From contig JAPLJC010000108.1 in the NCBI GenBank assembly GCA_026388765.1, positions 1 through 46,840 on the forward strand: a stretch of DNA of 46,840 nucleotides. Reading direction: 5' to 3'. The translations under genes were made by a program, and so were the position numbers. The notes under the pieces were generated by a model. That model did no database searches, was not told where the DNA came from, and was given only the letters and a program-made list of their open reading frames with translations. This document shows positions 9,368 to 19,536 of this stretch, piece by piece (the first letter of the stretch is position 1; each line of letters begins with the position of its first letter). The stretch is from Deltaproteobacteria bacterium. Lineage in GTDB: Bacteria > Desulfobacterota > Desulfobaccia > Desulfobaccales > 0-14-0-80-60-11.

Positions 9368-10218
9368 TATTTAATCCCCACCAAGCCTTCTTTTTCCAGG
9401 ATCTGCTGCCCCTGGGGGCTCAAGATGAAGTCAACGAAGGCCTTGCAGGAGCCGGCCACGGCCTCGCGGCTGACCAGGAGAAAGCGGCGGCGCAATTTAT
9501 AGGTATGATTCTTAATATTCTCCGGGGTAGGCAGGATCCCTTCGATGGTCACCGCCTTGACGCGGTCGTCCACCAGTCCGGCGGAAATATAACCGATGGA
9601 GTTAGGGTCGCCGGCGACGATCTCCCGCACCGACCCGTTGGAATCCTGCACCATGGCAGCCGGGCTCACCTCCGCCTGGCCCATTACCAGGTGCTCGAAG
9701 GCCTCCCGGGTGCCGGAGCCCTCCTCCCGGTTGATGGCGTCGATCTCCCGGGGCGGTAAGCCCAGCTCCCGCCAGTTGGTCAGTTCGCCGACGAAGATCT
9801 GGCGAATTTGCTCAACACTGAGATCGGTCAAGGGATTGGAGGGATGCACGATAACCGCGATGCCGTCATAGGCGATGGGGATCTCGATGAGCTGCTTCTC
9901 CGGTCCCAACAGTTCCCGGGAGGAAGCCCCCAGGTTGGCGGCGCCCTGGGTGGCGGCCTGGATGCCGGCGCTGGAGCCACCGCCCTGTACGTCGACGCGA
10001 ATCTCCGGGTGCTGGTGCATGAAGATTTCCGACAATTTCTCGGCGAAAGGCTGCACCGAAGTGGAACCGGCGATACAGACGGCGTGGGCTGCACTGCCGC
10101 CGGAGCCGGACTTGCAGCCTAAACCCCCGGCCAGGATTAGCAGGCCCAGGAGGCAGACTACCATAGATTGCCGCAGACTGGCTGGCCGTGCCTCGGCAGG
10201 CTCCCGGAATTGTTTCAA
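9367..10218 (-). CDS. pstS: Phosphate ABC transporter substrate-binding protein PstS (signal peptide/lipoprotein-like N-terminus)
   Basis: IAGSTSVQPFAEKLSEIF, GGGSSAGIQAATQGAANLGASSREL, REEGSGTREAFEHLV, FVDFILSPQGQQIL. Confidence 0.92.
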   Translation of the reverse strand: MKQFREPAEARPASLRQSMVVCLLGLLILAGGLGCKSGSGGSAAHAVCIAGSTSVQPFAEKLSEIFMHQHPEIRVDVQGGGSSAGIQAATQGAANLGASSRELLGPEKQLIEIPIAYDGIAVIVHPSNPLTDLSVEQIRQIFVGELTNWRELGLPPREIDAINREEGSGTREAFEHLVMGQAEVSPAAMVQDSNGSVREIVAGDPNSIGYISAGLVDDRVKAVTIEGILPTPENIKNHTYKLRRRFLLVSREAVAGSCKAFVDFILSPQGQQILEKEGLVGIK

Positions 10219-10467
10219 GTTATCTCAATCCTCCGTTGGGCCCCAAACTCGGCAAGGCTCAAGCCGGCTGCCTTAAACTCTCGGACGGGATTGGCCAGGG
10301 CCTTGAAGGCGCGGTGTTTTTTGAAACCCAACCACGGAGAAATTCTGGCATTATCCTAAATATTATTTCACAATGAGAGGGAAGCTTCAACCTTAAAGAA
10401 CCGCGGCCGGTAAAGTCTGGGATTTGCGGCTAAGTGGCACAGGCGAGGGCGCCTGGCCAACACTTAA

Positions 10468-11178
10468 ATGCATAATTTCCCAGATCTCCGAATGGAAAAA
10501 AATTTGGCCAAGTTAACAACCTTTCGGCAGCACCGCCAATTTCTGGAATGGGCCCGGGGCCTGGTGCGCCTGCCGGAGCCGGGTGAAGCCCCGCTGGCTT
10601 ACCTGGCGCCCGAGGCCCGCTGGCAGGAGCTGCTGGGCCGGGCGCCCGATCCCGCGGTCTGGCTTATGGCCCTGTCCCAGGCCACCGGGGTCTATTTCTT
10701 TCCTTCCCGGGAATGGCCGCCTCGGTTCCTGCGGTTCCTGCGGCTGCTGAAGATCAGGAGGCTCCTGGAGGCCGGCGCCGGCCGGGGCTACCTGACGGCG
10801 GCTCTGGCGCCGCTATGCACAGCGGCTGGTATTGACTTCCGGGCGGTGGATAAAGGCGAGGGGGAATTTCAATCAGGGTTGCCGGCACACCCCCGGGTAC
10901 AGCGGGGTGATGTTTTTGAGGCCAGCCGGGATTTCCGGCCCGAAGTGGTGCTCTATGCCTGGCCGCCGCCGGGTCAATCCCTGGCCGGGATTTGCCAGAC
11001 GGAATTTCTGCATTATCTTATACTTGTGGGGGAGGTCGGCGGGGGAGCCACTGGGGACCCGGAGGACTGGCGGACTCTTGAACATCGGCAATCATCGGCT
11101 CTGAGCCGCTACGGCCGGGGCCGCACCGGTCAGGAACAGCACCGGGTGACGGTCTTTTACGGCGGCGGAAAAAAATAA
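10468..11178 (+). CDS. Putative SAM-dependent methyltransferase-like protein
   Basis: Motif I-like LLEAGAGRGYLTAALAPL within a 236-aa ORF. Confidence 0.5.
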   Translation: MHNFPDLRMEKNLAKLTTFRQHRQFLEWARGLVRLPEPGEAPLAYLAPEARWQELLGRAPDPAVWLMALSQATGVYFFPSREWPPRFLRFLRLLKIRRLLEAGAGRGYLTAALAPLCTAAGIDFRAVDKGEGEFQSGLPAHPRVQRGDVFEASRDFRPEVVLYAWPPPGQSLAGICQTEFLHYLILVGEVGGGATGDPEDWRTLEHRQSSALSRYGRGRTGQEQHRVTVFYGGGKK

Positions 11179-11425
11179 TGTTGGGTGAGCCCCCGGCCAC
11201 CTGGTAAGCTGCGTCTCACGCAGCAAGGAGCTGCACCTCTTTCAAAGAAATTAATGGTGCGTAGGATGCACCCAACAGGCACAGGCGGGACGCCTGTGTT
11301 CACCAAATAATGGTTAAGTGGCGCAGGCCTCTGCCAGCGACAGACACAGCCTGGAAGCCGTGCCGCGATTGAACAGCTGATGGCGGCTTGGGCCGGTTGA
11401 AAATATCTCGCCAAGGGAAACGACC

Positions 11426-14098
11426 ATGAGAAAACCTCTCCTCGACAGCTTTTTCAAGCCGGATTCGGTGGCCGTGATCGGGGCCAGCGAAAAGGCGGGC
11501 AGCATCGGCTCCATCCTGGTCCAAAATCTGATCCAGGCCGGTTTCCCCGGGGCCATTTATCCCATCAACCCGAAATATCCCGAGATTCACGGCCTGCCCG
11601 CGTTTCCGGTGGTCACCGCGGTGCCCGACCCCGTGGAACTGGCGATTGTTGCCGTCCCCATTAAAGATGTACCGGCAGTGATCAAGGAGTGTGGCCAGGC
11701 GGGGATCAAGGGGGCTATCATCGTCTCCGCCGGCGGTCGGGAAAGCGGTCCGGAAGGTAAGGAGATTGAAGGCGCCATCGCAGCGGCGGCCATCGAGGCG
11801 GGGGTGCGGTATCTCGGGCCCAACACCATGGGGCTGATCGTCCCCGGGGCGCACCTGAACGCCAGTCTCTCGCCTTACGCCCCCCCACCGGGAAACCTGG
11901 CCTTCATCTCCCAGAGCGGCGCTCTGTGCCGTTCCATCCTGGGCTGGGCCAGCCAGAAGAACATCGGCTTCAGCCATTTCGTCAGCGTCGGCTCCTTGAC
12001 GGACCTGGACTTCGGTGACCTCATCGATTACCTGGGGAACGATGAGAAGGTCCGGTCCATCATCCTCTATATGGAGAGCCTGAACCAGCATCGCAAGTTC
12101 ATGAGCGCGGCCCGCTCCGTCTCCCGGGTCAAGCCCATTATCGTCATTAAGGCCGGCCGCAGCCAGGCTGGGGCCCGGGCCGCGGCGTCCCACACCGGGG
12201 CCCTGGTCGGGGAGGACGCTGCCTATAATGCCGCCTTCCGCCGGGCCGGCATCATTAGAGTGGATACCGTGGGCCAGCTGTTCGATTGCGCCGAGGCCCT
12301 GGGCAAGCTGAAGCTCCCCACCGGCGGGGCTCTGGCGATCATCACCAACGCCGGGGGGCCGGGCGTCATGGCGGTGGACGCCCTGGGCCGCTGGCAGATA
12401 GAGCCTGGAGTCCTGGAAGCCGAAACCATGGCGCAATTAGATGAGGCCCTGCCGCCCCATTGGAGCCGGGGTAACCCGGTGGACATCCAGGGGGACGCCA
12501 CGCCGGAGCGCTACCTCCAGGCGGTGCGCCTGGCCATGAAGGCTCCGGAAATCTCCGGGCTGGTGATCATTCTGTCGCCCCAGGCCCTCACCGACCCCAC
12601 CGGGGTAGCCCGGGCCCTGGCTCCGGAGGTGCAGGGGCAGGCCCGTCCGGTGTTCGCCGTGTGGATGGGGGGTGAAGAAGTGGCCGCAGGGGTGAAGATC
12701 CTCAACGATGCCGGGATCCCCACTTTTGAGACTCCAGAACAGGCGGTGGATTCCTTCATGGAAATGTACTTCTACTCCCGGCACCTGCGCTTGCTGCAAG
12801 AAACCCCGCCCCAGGAGTCTCAGGCGTTGAAGGTCAATTACCGCATGGCCCGTACCTTTATCGACCAATGCCTGGAACGTCAGGCGACCATCCTCACGGA
12901 GCTCGAATCCAAGGCCATCCTGGCGGCCTACGGCATTCCCGTTAATCACACCGTGGCCGCTTCTTCCGCCCCGGATGCGGCTGCCGTGGCCCGGGATCTC
13001 GGGTTCCCGGTGGTCATGAAAATTAACTCCCCGGACATCACTCACAAGGCCGAAGCAGGGGGCGTTCGCTTGCATCTCCACAGCGAATCCGAGGTCCTGG
13101 CCGCGTTCCATGAAATGATAGAAGATGTTCGGGCCCGCCGACCCGAGGCCCGTATCCTGGGGGTCACCGTCCAGGAGCAGGAGAAGAACCCCGACTGCGA
13201 ACTCCTCATCGGCAGCAAGCAGGACCCGGATTTCGGCCCCCTGATTCTCTTCGGCGCCGGGGGCTCCTTCGCCGAGGTCCTCCAGGATGTCATGGTGGAC
13301 CTGCCTCCCTTGAACTTGTTGTTGGCCCGGAGGCTCATCGAAAAGACCAAGGTCTCCAAGGTTCTCCAGGGCTACCGGGACATACCCCCAGCGAGCCTGG
13401 TTTTGCTAAGCGTAATCCTGGTGCGGGTCTCCCAACTGGTGACGTATTTCCCGGAAATCGTCGAACTGGACATTAACCCGCTCTCGGTCATCAGCGGCCG
13501 TTTCGTGGGGTTGGACGCCCGTATAGTGGTGCAGCCCAGCACGGTAAAGGCTCCCCGCCACCTGATTATTGCTCCGTACCCCAACCAATATGAGAGCGAC
13601 TGGATGATGCGGGACGGCACCCCGGTGCTGCTGCGCCCCATAAAACCGGAAGATGAGCCGCTGGTGTCCAACTTCCTTGGCAGGTGTTCGGAAGAAACCA
13701 TCTATTTTCGCTATTTCAGGCTCATCAAGAAGTGGACCCACGAAATGCTCATCCGCTTCACCCAGAACGACTACGACCGGGAGATGGGCCTGATGGCCAT
13801 CGGGCAGCCGCCGGGTCCGGAAATCATGCTGGGGGTGAGCCGTCTGGTGATGGAGGCCAACCGGGAAACCGCCGAGTTTGCCGTCATTATAGCGGACCCC
13901 TGGCAGGGGAAAGGCCTGGGTCCCAAACTGTTGGAGGAGGTTATCGCCATCGCCCGGGAACGTGGGGTAAAGCTCCTGTGGGGCGAAGTCCTGGCCACCA
14001 ACCAGCCCATGTTGGACATGGTGAAGCGCCTGGGCTTCAGCCTGACCCGGCAGATCGAGTCCCAGACCTTCCGGGTGGAGATGGAATTGCAGAAGTGA
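11426..14098 (+). CDS. Bifunctional ADP-forming acyl-CoA synthetase-like / GNAT acetyltransferase (Pat/YfiQ-type)
   Basis: N-terminal FFKPDSVAVIGASEKAGSIGSILVQNLI (CoA-binding), ATP-grasp region (LTELESKAILAAYGIPVNHTV, INSPDITHKAEAGGVRL), C-terminal GNAT (DPWQGKGLGPKLLEEVIAIARERG). Confidence 0.93.
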   Translation: MRKPLLDSFFKPDSVAVIGASEKAGSIGSILVQNLIQAGFPGAIYPINPKYPEIHGLPAFPVVTAVPDPVELAIVAVPIKDVPAVIKECGQAGIKGAIIVSAGGRESGPEGKEIEGAIAAAAIEAGVRYLGPNTMGLIVPGAHLNASLSPYAPPPGNLAFISQSGALCRSILGWASQKNIGFSHFVSVGSLTDLDFGDLIDYLGNDEKVRSIILYMESLNQHRKFMSAARSVSRVKPIIVIKAGRSQAGARAAASHTGALVGEDAAYNAAFRRAGIIRVDTVGQLFDCAEALGKLKLPTGGALAIITNAGGPGVMAVDALGRWQIEPGVLEAETMAQLDEALPPHWSRGNPVDIQGDATPERYLQAVRLAMKAPEISGLVIILSPQALTDPTGVARALAPEVQGQARPVFAVWMGGEEVAAGVKILNDAGIPTFETPEQAVDSFMEMYFYSRHLRLLQETPPQESQALKVNYRMARTFIDQCLERQATILTELESKAILAAYGIPVNHTVAASSAPDAAAVARDLGFPVVMKINSPDITHKAEAGGVRLHLHSESEVLAAFHEMIEDVRARRPEARILGVTVQEQEKNPDCELLIGSKQDPDFGPLILFGAGGSFAEVLQDVMVDLPPLNLLLARRLIEKTKVSKVLQGYRDIPPASLVLLSVILVRVSQLVTYFPEIVELDINPLSVISGRFVGLDARIVVQPSTVKAPRHLIIAPYPNQYESDWMMRDGTPVLLRPIKPEDEPLVSNFLGRCSEETIYFRYFRLIKKWTHEMLIRFTQNDYDREMGLMAIGQPPGPEIMLGVSRLVMEANRETAEFAVIIADPWQGKGLGPKLLEEVIAIARERGVKLLWGEVLATNQPMLDMVKRLGFSLTRQIESQTFRVEMELQK

Positions 14099-14172
14099 GC
14101 GGTTGTGTGAGTACGCCCTACGCAGCATCAATCACGCCGGGAATCAGGCTCCAAACGGACCCCTGAGGAGGA

Positions 14173-14382
14173 ATGGGGATGGCCGGACACACCCCTGTCA
14201 TCGTGGAAGAGGAATGCATTGCCTGCGGCAGTTGCGAAGAGGTCTGCCCGGAGGTCTTCAAGCTTAATGAGAGCCTGGGGTTTGCCCAGGTGATCAACCC
14301 CGGCGGGGCCCCGGAAGATAAGATCCAGGAGGCCATCGATATCTGCCCGGTGACCTGCATCCATTGGGCCGACGAAATGTAG
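14173..14382 (+). CDS. Small single-cluster ferredoxin
   Basis: CIACGSCEEVCPEVF ... CPVTCIHW. Confidence 0.88.
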   Translation: MGMAGHTPVIVEEECIACGSCEEVCPEVFKLNESLGFAQVINPGGAPEDKIQEAIDICPVTCIHWADEM

Positions 14383-14443
14383 CCGCCGGGGATCGCCCTG
14401 ATTACAAGGCGGAAGCTCCGGCGCCAAAGGAGAGGAAAGCGCC

Positions 14444-14761
14444 ATGAAAAAGATCAATCTTTACGAATCCGGCAAATTTGCGGAAACGGGCTTTGGGAAG
14501 CTGCTGGTGCACGACTCGCCCTATTTCAAAATTCTCAATTTCAACTTCAAGGCCGGCCAGGAACTGCCGGTGCATGCCCACGATATCGAAGGACAGGTGA
14601 GCCTGACGGTCCTGGAAGGGGAGGGGGAGTTTCTCGGCAAAGACGGCGCCACGGTACCCGCCAAGAAAGGAGACGTGCTTATCTCCGAGATCGCTGAACC
14701 GCACGGACTCAGGGCTAAGACCGACTTGCGGCTGCTGGTCACCATCGCGCCGCCGATTTAA
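14444..14761 (+). CDS. Small cupin-domain protein
   Basis: LPVHAHDIEGQVSLTVLEGEGEFLGKDGATVPAKKGDVLI. Confidence 0.85.
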   Translation: MKKINLYESGKFAETGFGKLLVHDSPYFKILNFNFKAGQELPVHAHDIEGQVSLTVLEGEGEFLGKDGATVPAKKGDVLISEIAEPHGLRAKTDLRLLVTIAPPI

Positions 14762-14817
14762 AGGCAAGTGAGTGGAGTCGGCGTCATCGCTTTTGGCCAT
14801 TGGCAGGGATGCCTGCC

Positions 14818-14881
14818 TTGGTGGCACAGCCTTTCCAGGCTGTGCCAAAATCCGCACAGGCTAGAAAGCCTGTGCCACCAG
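14818..14881. repeat. Palindromic repeat of the GGCACAGGCTTTCCAGCCTGTGCC family (double unit)
   Basis: ttggtggcacagcctttccaggctgtgccaaaatccgcacaggctagaaagcctgtgccaccag; outer and inner arms complementary. Confidence 0.8.
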
Positions 14882-14892
14882 AGGTAAAGAAG

Positions 14893-15093
14893 ATGGCCCA
14901 TAGAATTCCGGTAATCGATGCAGACGAATGCATTGCCTGCGGCAATTGCGAACAGGTCTGCCCCGAGGTCTTCCGTCTCAACGAAGCCCTGGGGCACTCC
15001 GAAGTGATCAACCCCGGCGGGGCCCCGGAAGAGAAGATCCAGGAGGCCATGGATCAGTGCCCGGTGCAGTGTATTCACTGGCAGGATGAATGA
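14893..15093 (+). CDS. Small single-cluster ferredoxin, paralog of 14173..14382
   Basis: CIACGNCEQVCPEVF ... CPVQCIHW; ATG 14893 preferred because the longer ORF translates the palindromic repeat. Confidence 0.87.
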   Translation: MAHRIPVIDADECIACGNCEQVCPEVFRLNEALGHSEVINPGGAPEEKIQEAMDQCPVQCIHWQDE

Positions 15094-15215
15094 AGCGGGG
15101 AGGCTGATGAGATGTGGCCCCAGTCCTTCCCTGGGTTGATGCCATTTGTCGGTAATTATGGTAGAAATAGGAAGCGGAAATCGAAAATTAAGCTGTTAAC
15201 CGGAGTTGAGTGAAC

Positions 15216-16574
15216 ATGACGGAAACGCGACATCTATTCGGCACCGACGGGGTTCGGGGGGTGGCCAACGTCTATCCCATGACCGCCGAGGTGGCCTTGC
15301 AGTTGGGACGAGCCCTGGCCTATGTCATCAAATATGGCCCTGGGCGCCATCACATCGTGGTGGGCAAAGACACTCGCCTTTCGGGCTATCTCCTGGAGTA
15401 CGCCATTACCGCCGGTATCTGTTCCATGGGGGTGGACGTGCTGCTCCTGGGGCCGCTGCCCACCCCGGGTATCGCCTTCATCACCTCCTCCATGCGGGCT
15501 GACGCCGGGGTGGTCATTTCCGCCTCCCACAATCCCTATCAAGACAACGGCATCAAATTTTTTTCCGGGGACGGCTTCAAGTTGCCCGACGAGATCGAGG
15601 CCCATATCGAGAACCTGATGAGCGACCGGGGGGTTGAAGATGCCCGACCCACCGCCACCGACATCGGCCAGGCCTTCCGCATGGATGACGCCCGGGGGCG
15701 CTATATCTCCTTTCTTAAGAGCACCTTTCCCAAGGAACTGGAACTGGACGGCCTCAAGATCGTCCTCGACTGCGCCCACGGGGCCACCTACCGGGTGGCG
15801 CCGGAGGTCCTCGGCGAGCTGGGGGCGGAACTCATCCCCATCGGGGTGCGGCCCAACGGCAAAAACATCAACCGGATGTGCGGCGCCACCTATCCTCAAC
15901 CCATGATCTCCCTGGTGAAGCGCCACCGGGCCGACCTGGGGATCGCCTTCGACGGCGATGGCGACCGCTGCATCATGGTGGACCACACCGGTCGGGTGGT
16001 GGACGGCGACCATATCCTGGGCATCTGCGCCCTGGACATGCTGCGCCGGAAAAAACTGCCCAAGAAGACGGTGGTGGGCACGGTGATGAGCAACCTGGGA
16101 CTGGAAGTGGCCCTGAGGGGCCATGGTCTGAAACTGGTGCGGGCCCCCGTGGGTGACCGTTACGTCTTGGAAGAGATGAAGCGAGGGGGTTTCATCCTGG
16201 GCGGCGAGCAGTCCGGCCACCTGGTCTTTCTGGATCATTCCACCACCGGGGACGGCATTCTCACGGCCCTGCGGCTGTTGGCGGTGATGGTTCGGGAGAA
16301 TAAACCCCTGGCCGAACTGGCCCGTTTCATGGAGGACTATCCGCAGGTGCTGGTCAACCTGATGGTCAAAGAGAAGAAGGATTTGCAGAGCCTGCCCCAG
16401 GCCCGGCAGGCAATGCGCGAAGCGGAACAGCGCCTGGGCTCCCAGGGCCGCCTGCTGGTGCGCTACTCCGGCACCGAGCCGAAACTGCGCATCATGGCCG
16501 AAGGTGAGGATCAGCAAAAGATCGAACAGGTAGCCCAGGATTTGGCCCAAACCCTGGACGCCCTGTTGAACTGA
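15216..16574 (+). CDS. glmM: Phosphoglucosamine mutase
   Basis: [31 protein letters not shown] (active-site Ser), [25 protein letters not shown]. Confidence 0.96.
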   Translation: MTETRHLFGTDGVRGVANVYPMTAEVALQLGRALAYVIKYGPGRHHIVVGKDTRLSGYLLEYAITAGICSMGVDVLLLGPLPTPGIAFITSSMRADAGVVISASHNPYQDNGIKFFSGDGFKLPDEIEAHIENLMSDRGVEDARPTATDIGQAFRMDDARGRYISFLKSTFPKELELDGLKIVLDCAHGATYRVAPEVLGELGAELIPIGVRPNGKNINRMCGATYPQPMISLVKRHRADLGIAFDGDGDRCIMVDHTGRVVDGDHILGICALDMLRRKKLPKKTVVGTVMSNLGLEVALRGHGLKLVRAPVGDRYVLEEMKRGGFILGGEQSGHLVFLDHSTTGDGILTALRLLAVMVRENKPLAELARFMEDYPQVLVNLMVKEKKDLQSLPQARQAMREAEQRLGSQGRLLVRYSGTEPKLRIMAEGEDQQKIEQVAQDLAQTLDALLN

Positions 16575-16587
16575 GGAGAGACGGCTT

Positions 16588-17382
16588 ATGCTGGTGGTGA
16601 TGGATGTGGGCAACACCAATACGGTTATCGGCGTTTACCAGAACGACCAACTCCTGAGCGACTGGCGCATCCGCACCGAGAAGGAAGCCACCATCGACGA
16701 GCTGGGCATCCTGCTGCGCAATCTCTTCCAGGCCCAAGGCCTGGCGTTGGAGCCCGGCACCGAGCTCATCATCTCCTCGGTGGTGCCCCCCATGAACAAC
16801 ACCCTGGACGGCTTCGCCCAACGCTACCTGAAGGTGCGGCCCCTGTGGGTGGGGCCGGGCATCAAGACCGGCATGCCCATCCACTACGACAACCCCCGGG
16901 AAGTGGGGGCGGACCGCATCGTCAATGCCGTAGCCGCCTTTGAGCAGGTGCACGGCGCCGTGGTGATCGTGGATTTCGGCACCGCCACCACCTTCGACGT
17001 GGTCTCCCATCAGGGAGAGTACCAGGGCGGGGTCATCGCCCCGGGAGTGATGATCTCCTGCGAGGCCCTGTTCCTCAAGGCCTCCAAGCTGCCCCGGGTG
17101 GAGATCTTTGCCAAACCCAAGAGTGTCATCGCCAAGGACACCATCAGTAGCATGAACGCCGGCATTATTTATGGCTACGCCGGGCTGGTGGACGGCATCG
17201 TCGGCCGCATCAAGGAGGCCCTGGGCATCCACAAGCCGCGGGTCATCGCCACCGGTGGCCTGGCCTGCCTCATCGCCTCGGAGACCAAGAGCATCGACGC
17301 GGTAGATGACTACCTCACCCTGAAGGGCCTAAAAATCATCTACGAGCGGAACCGCCCCCGCCGGGAGGAACGCGGTAAATAG
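16588..17382 (+). CDS. coaX: Type III pantothenate kinase
   Basis: [57 protein letters not shown]. Confidence 0.95.
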   Translation: MLVVMDVGNTNTVIGVYQNDQLLSDWRIRTEKEATIDELGILLRNLFQAQGLALEPGTELIISSVVPPMNNTLDGFAQRYLKVRPLWVGPGIKTGMPIHYDNPREVGADRIVNAVAAFEQVHGAVVIVDFGTATTFDVVSHQGEYQGGVIAPGVMISCEALFLKASKLPRVEIFAKPKSVIAKDTISSMNAGIIYGYAGLVDGIVGRIKEALGIHKPRVIATGGLACLIASETKSIDAVDDYLTLKGLKIIYERNRPRREERGK

Positions 17383-17387
17383 CTGGC

Positions 17388-17412
17388 AGCCGTCAGCTTT
17401 CAGCGGTCAGCA
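17388..17412. repeat. Dispersed AGC(T)TTCAGCGGTCAGC-type repeat
   Basis: cagccgtcagctttcagcggtcagc right after coaX; same unit as the inverted ends at 7272-7289 and 7665-7682. Confidence 0.6.
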
Positions 17413-17547
17413 GAGACCGGGGATGGGCGGAGGGCAGATGTAGGTAGCGCACTGCACACCATACGCTTTCGAGGAACAGCGGAGGGGCTGTTCCATCTTT
17501 ATTCTTAGCGGTCGTTGCGGCTTGGGGTGGAGTTTTTCGCCAGGTCT

Positions 17548-18294
17548 ATGGAGATGATTATGAGCCCCGAAGAGAAGGGCCTGGGCCGCCGCTACCTGGT
17601 TGAGACCCGCTATCGCCGCGAGGAGATGGGAAAGCCGGACCGCTCCTATTCCCGGGCGTCCCTCTACAAGGACTACCCCAAGGCTGTCCGGCGCCTGCCG
17701 CTAGACCCCGAAGCCGGGCGCCAGGCCGCGGACCTGTGGCAGTGCCTGGCCCGGCGTCGTTCCCAGCGCAGCTATCAAGACCGGCCACTGACCAAAGACG
17801 AATTGGCCGCACTGCTTTGGGCCACCCAAGGAGTAACCTACGCCAGCCGGGGGTATCTGTTGCGGGCCGCTCCTTCCGCCGGGGCCCTCTACCCGGTGGA
17901 GACCTACCTGGCGGTGCACCGGGTGGAGGGGGTGGAACCGGGCCTCTGGCACTTCCAGGTGCCGGACTTTGCCCTGGAATTGCTCCAGGCCTGCGACTGC
18001 CGCCAGACCCTGGTGGGGGCCGGGTTGTCCCAGGGTTTCCTGGGCGCCGCCGGGGCGGTCTTCATCTGGACCGGGGTGCTCAACCGCGCCATGTGGAAAT
18101 ACCGGGAGCGGGCCATCCGCTACCTGTTTCTCGACGCAGGCCACATCTGCCAGAACCTGATGCTGGCCGCCACTGCCCTCAACCTGGGGGTCTGCCCGGT
18201 GGGGGCCTTTTTCGACGAGGAAGTGGAGCGTCTGGTCCAGGTGGACGGCCGGGAGGAAGTGGCCCTCTACCTGGCCGCGGTGGGGCCATTATGA
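17548..18294 (+). CDS. SagB/ThcOx-type nitroreductase-fold dehydrogenase (start uncertain; ORF open from 17515)
   Basis: RRSQRSYQDRPLTKDELAALLWATQGVT, RAAPSAGALYPVETYLAV, DAGHICQNLMLAATALNLGVCPVGAFFDEEV. Confidence 0.85.
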   Translation: MEMIMSPEEKGLGRRYLVETRYRREEMGKPDRSYSRASLYKDYPKAVRRLPLDPEAGRQAADLWQCLARRRSQRSYQDRPLTKDELAALLWATQGVTYASRGYLLRAAPSAGALYPVETYLAVHRVEGVEPGLWHFQVPDFALELLQACDCRQTLVGAGLSQGFLGAAGAVFIWTGVLNRAMWKYRERAIRYLFLDAGHICQNLMLAATALNLGVCPVGAFFDEEVERLVQVDGREEVALYLAAVGPL

Positions 18295-18406
18295 GACGGT
18301 TTGCAGTTTTCAGTTTTCGGTGAAAAGATAAAGATAGCATGGACACCTAGGGGCGACCCGCCGGGTCGTCCCTGAATTGCCTTTAATTCTCTGAAGGAGA
18401 ACACTT

Positions 18407-18835
18407 ATGGTGCGATGGTTCAGCGTTTTGATTTTGGCTGTCTGCTTAACCCTGGGGGGCGGGATTAAATTCGCCGGAGCCCAGGGAGCCCAGGATAAGG
18501 TGAAAGCCGCCAATGAGAGGGCCGCCCAGGATTACTTCAAATATGCCCTGATCCTGGCCGAAGAAGGCCGTAATGAGGACGCGGCCAAGGCCTTCCGGCA
18601 GGCCCTCGGGATCAAGCCCGACTGGGCCGAGGCCCACAGCCTCCTGGGCAGTATTCTAACCCAGACCGGCGACCTCCATGGGGCCGAACAGGAACTGCGC
18701 AAGGCGGTGCAGGTGAAGCCCGATTATGCCGAGGGCTGGAATTATCTGGGAGAATTCCTCAAGGCTCACGGCACGGAAAAGGAAGCCCAAGAGGCTTTTG
18801 CCAAGGCAAAGCAGTTTGCCCGCCCCGGGCGTTAA
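18407..18835 (+). CDS. Exported TPR-repeat protein
   Basis: Signal peptide-like N-terminus plus AAKAFRQALGIKPDWAEAHSLLGSILTQTGDLHGAEQELRKAVQVKPDYAEGWNYLGE. Confidence 0.85.
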   Translation: MVRWFSVLILAVCLTLGGGIKFAGAQGAQDKVKAANERAAQDYFKYALILAEEGRNEDAAKAFRQALGIKPDWAEAHSLLGSILTQTGDLHGAEQELRKAVQVKPDYAEGWNYLGEFLKAHGTEKEAQEAFAKAKQFARPGR

Positions 18836-18955
18836 TTAGGGAATTCACCAGCCGGTTTTTTCCCCTTTATAAGGAGGTTGAGGGGAATATTGATCAGGTG
18901 TTAATCCCCCGCAATCCCTTTTGGGGAGAGGAGGGACTTTGGACCATTGGGTCGA

Positions 18956-19360
18956 TCAATTCAAGAATACCACTAACCGGTTCTTCCGATCGGCAGTGCG
19001 GTAATAAATCAAGCTCTCCGCCAAGTGCTGGAAGCTATTGAGAGGCGGGGCGTCAAGGGGGGCGGCCATGGGCCCGGGATTGGCCGGGAGTTTCCCCGAG
19101 GATTTTGGCGGAACGGCGTCGTCTTCGAACATCAGGCGCAACCTGGGCCCCTGCTCCGCCAGTTCCACGGCAATGGAGCCCGGTTCGCCGGGCTGATAGG
19201 CGTGGTTTACCAGGTGCCGGAAGATCTCCGCGGCCGCCGACTCCAGGGAAACACGCTTACCGGCGGGCAAGCCCCGGTCCGCGGCCCATTTCCGGATGTA
19301 ATCCAGCAGCAGCCCCAGATTTTCCAGCCGGTTAGTCAGGGTCAGACGGGAGTTGTGCAT
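18956..19360 (-). CDS. Anti-sigma-factor/RsbW-like histidine kinase-type ATPase domain, apparently degenerate
   Basis: SLESAAAEIFRHLVNHAYQPGEPGSIAVELAEQGPRLRLMFEDDAVPP resembles the RsbW N/G1 region; C-terminal NSFQHLAESLIYYRTADRKNRLVVFLN. Confidence 0.55.
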   Translation of the reverse strand: MHNSRLTLTNRLENLGLLLDYIRKWAADRGLPAGKRVSLESAAAEIFRHLVNHAYQPGEPGSIAVELAEQGPRLRLMFEDDAVPPKSSGKLPANPGPMAAPLDAPPLNSFQHLAESLIYYRTADRKNRLVVFLN

Positions 19361-19536
19361 CGCCGGGGAAGTCCCTTCGAATCATCCTTGGGTTGGCGCG
19401 AAATCCGTGGAGGGATGCTGCCCCCCTCATAACTTACTTCGTCTAAAGTTAATTTAACTTTAAGGAAAATCTCGGGATCAAACAAGAAAAATGCCGCATC
19501 CTTGCCGGCCAGCCATTCCTTATCTCCTGTCAACCA

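Noticed and set aside
14800-14892. N-terminal extension of the second ferredoxin
   Set aside because: Translates a palindromic repeat; ATG 14893 aligns with the paralog
15234-16619. 461-aa minus-strand ORF opposite glmM
   Set aside because: His/Gln/Gly-rich translation typical of GC-rich antisense frames
17515-18294. SagB-like gene considered as part of a peptide natural-product cluster
   Set aside because: No SagC/SagD cyclodehydratase, YcaO or precursor peptide nearby
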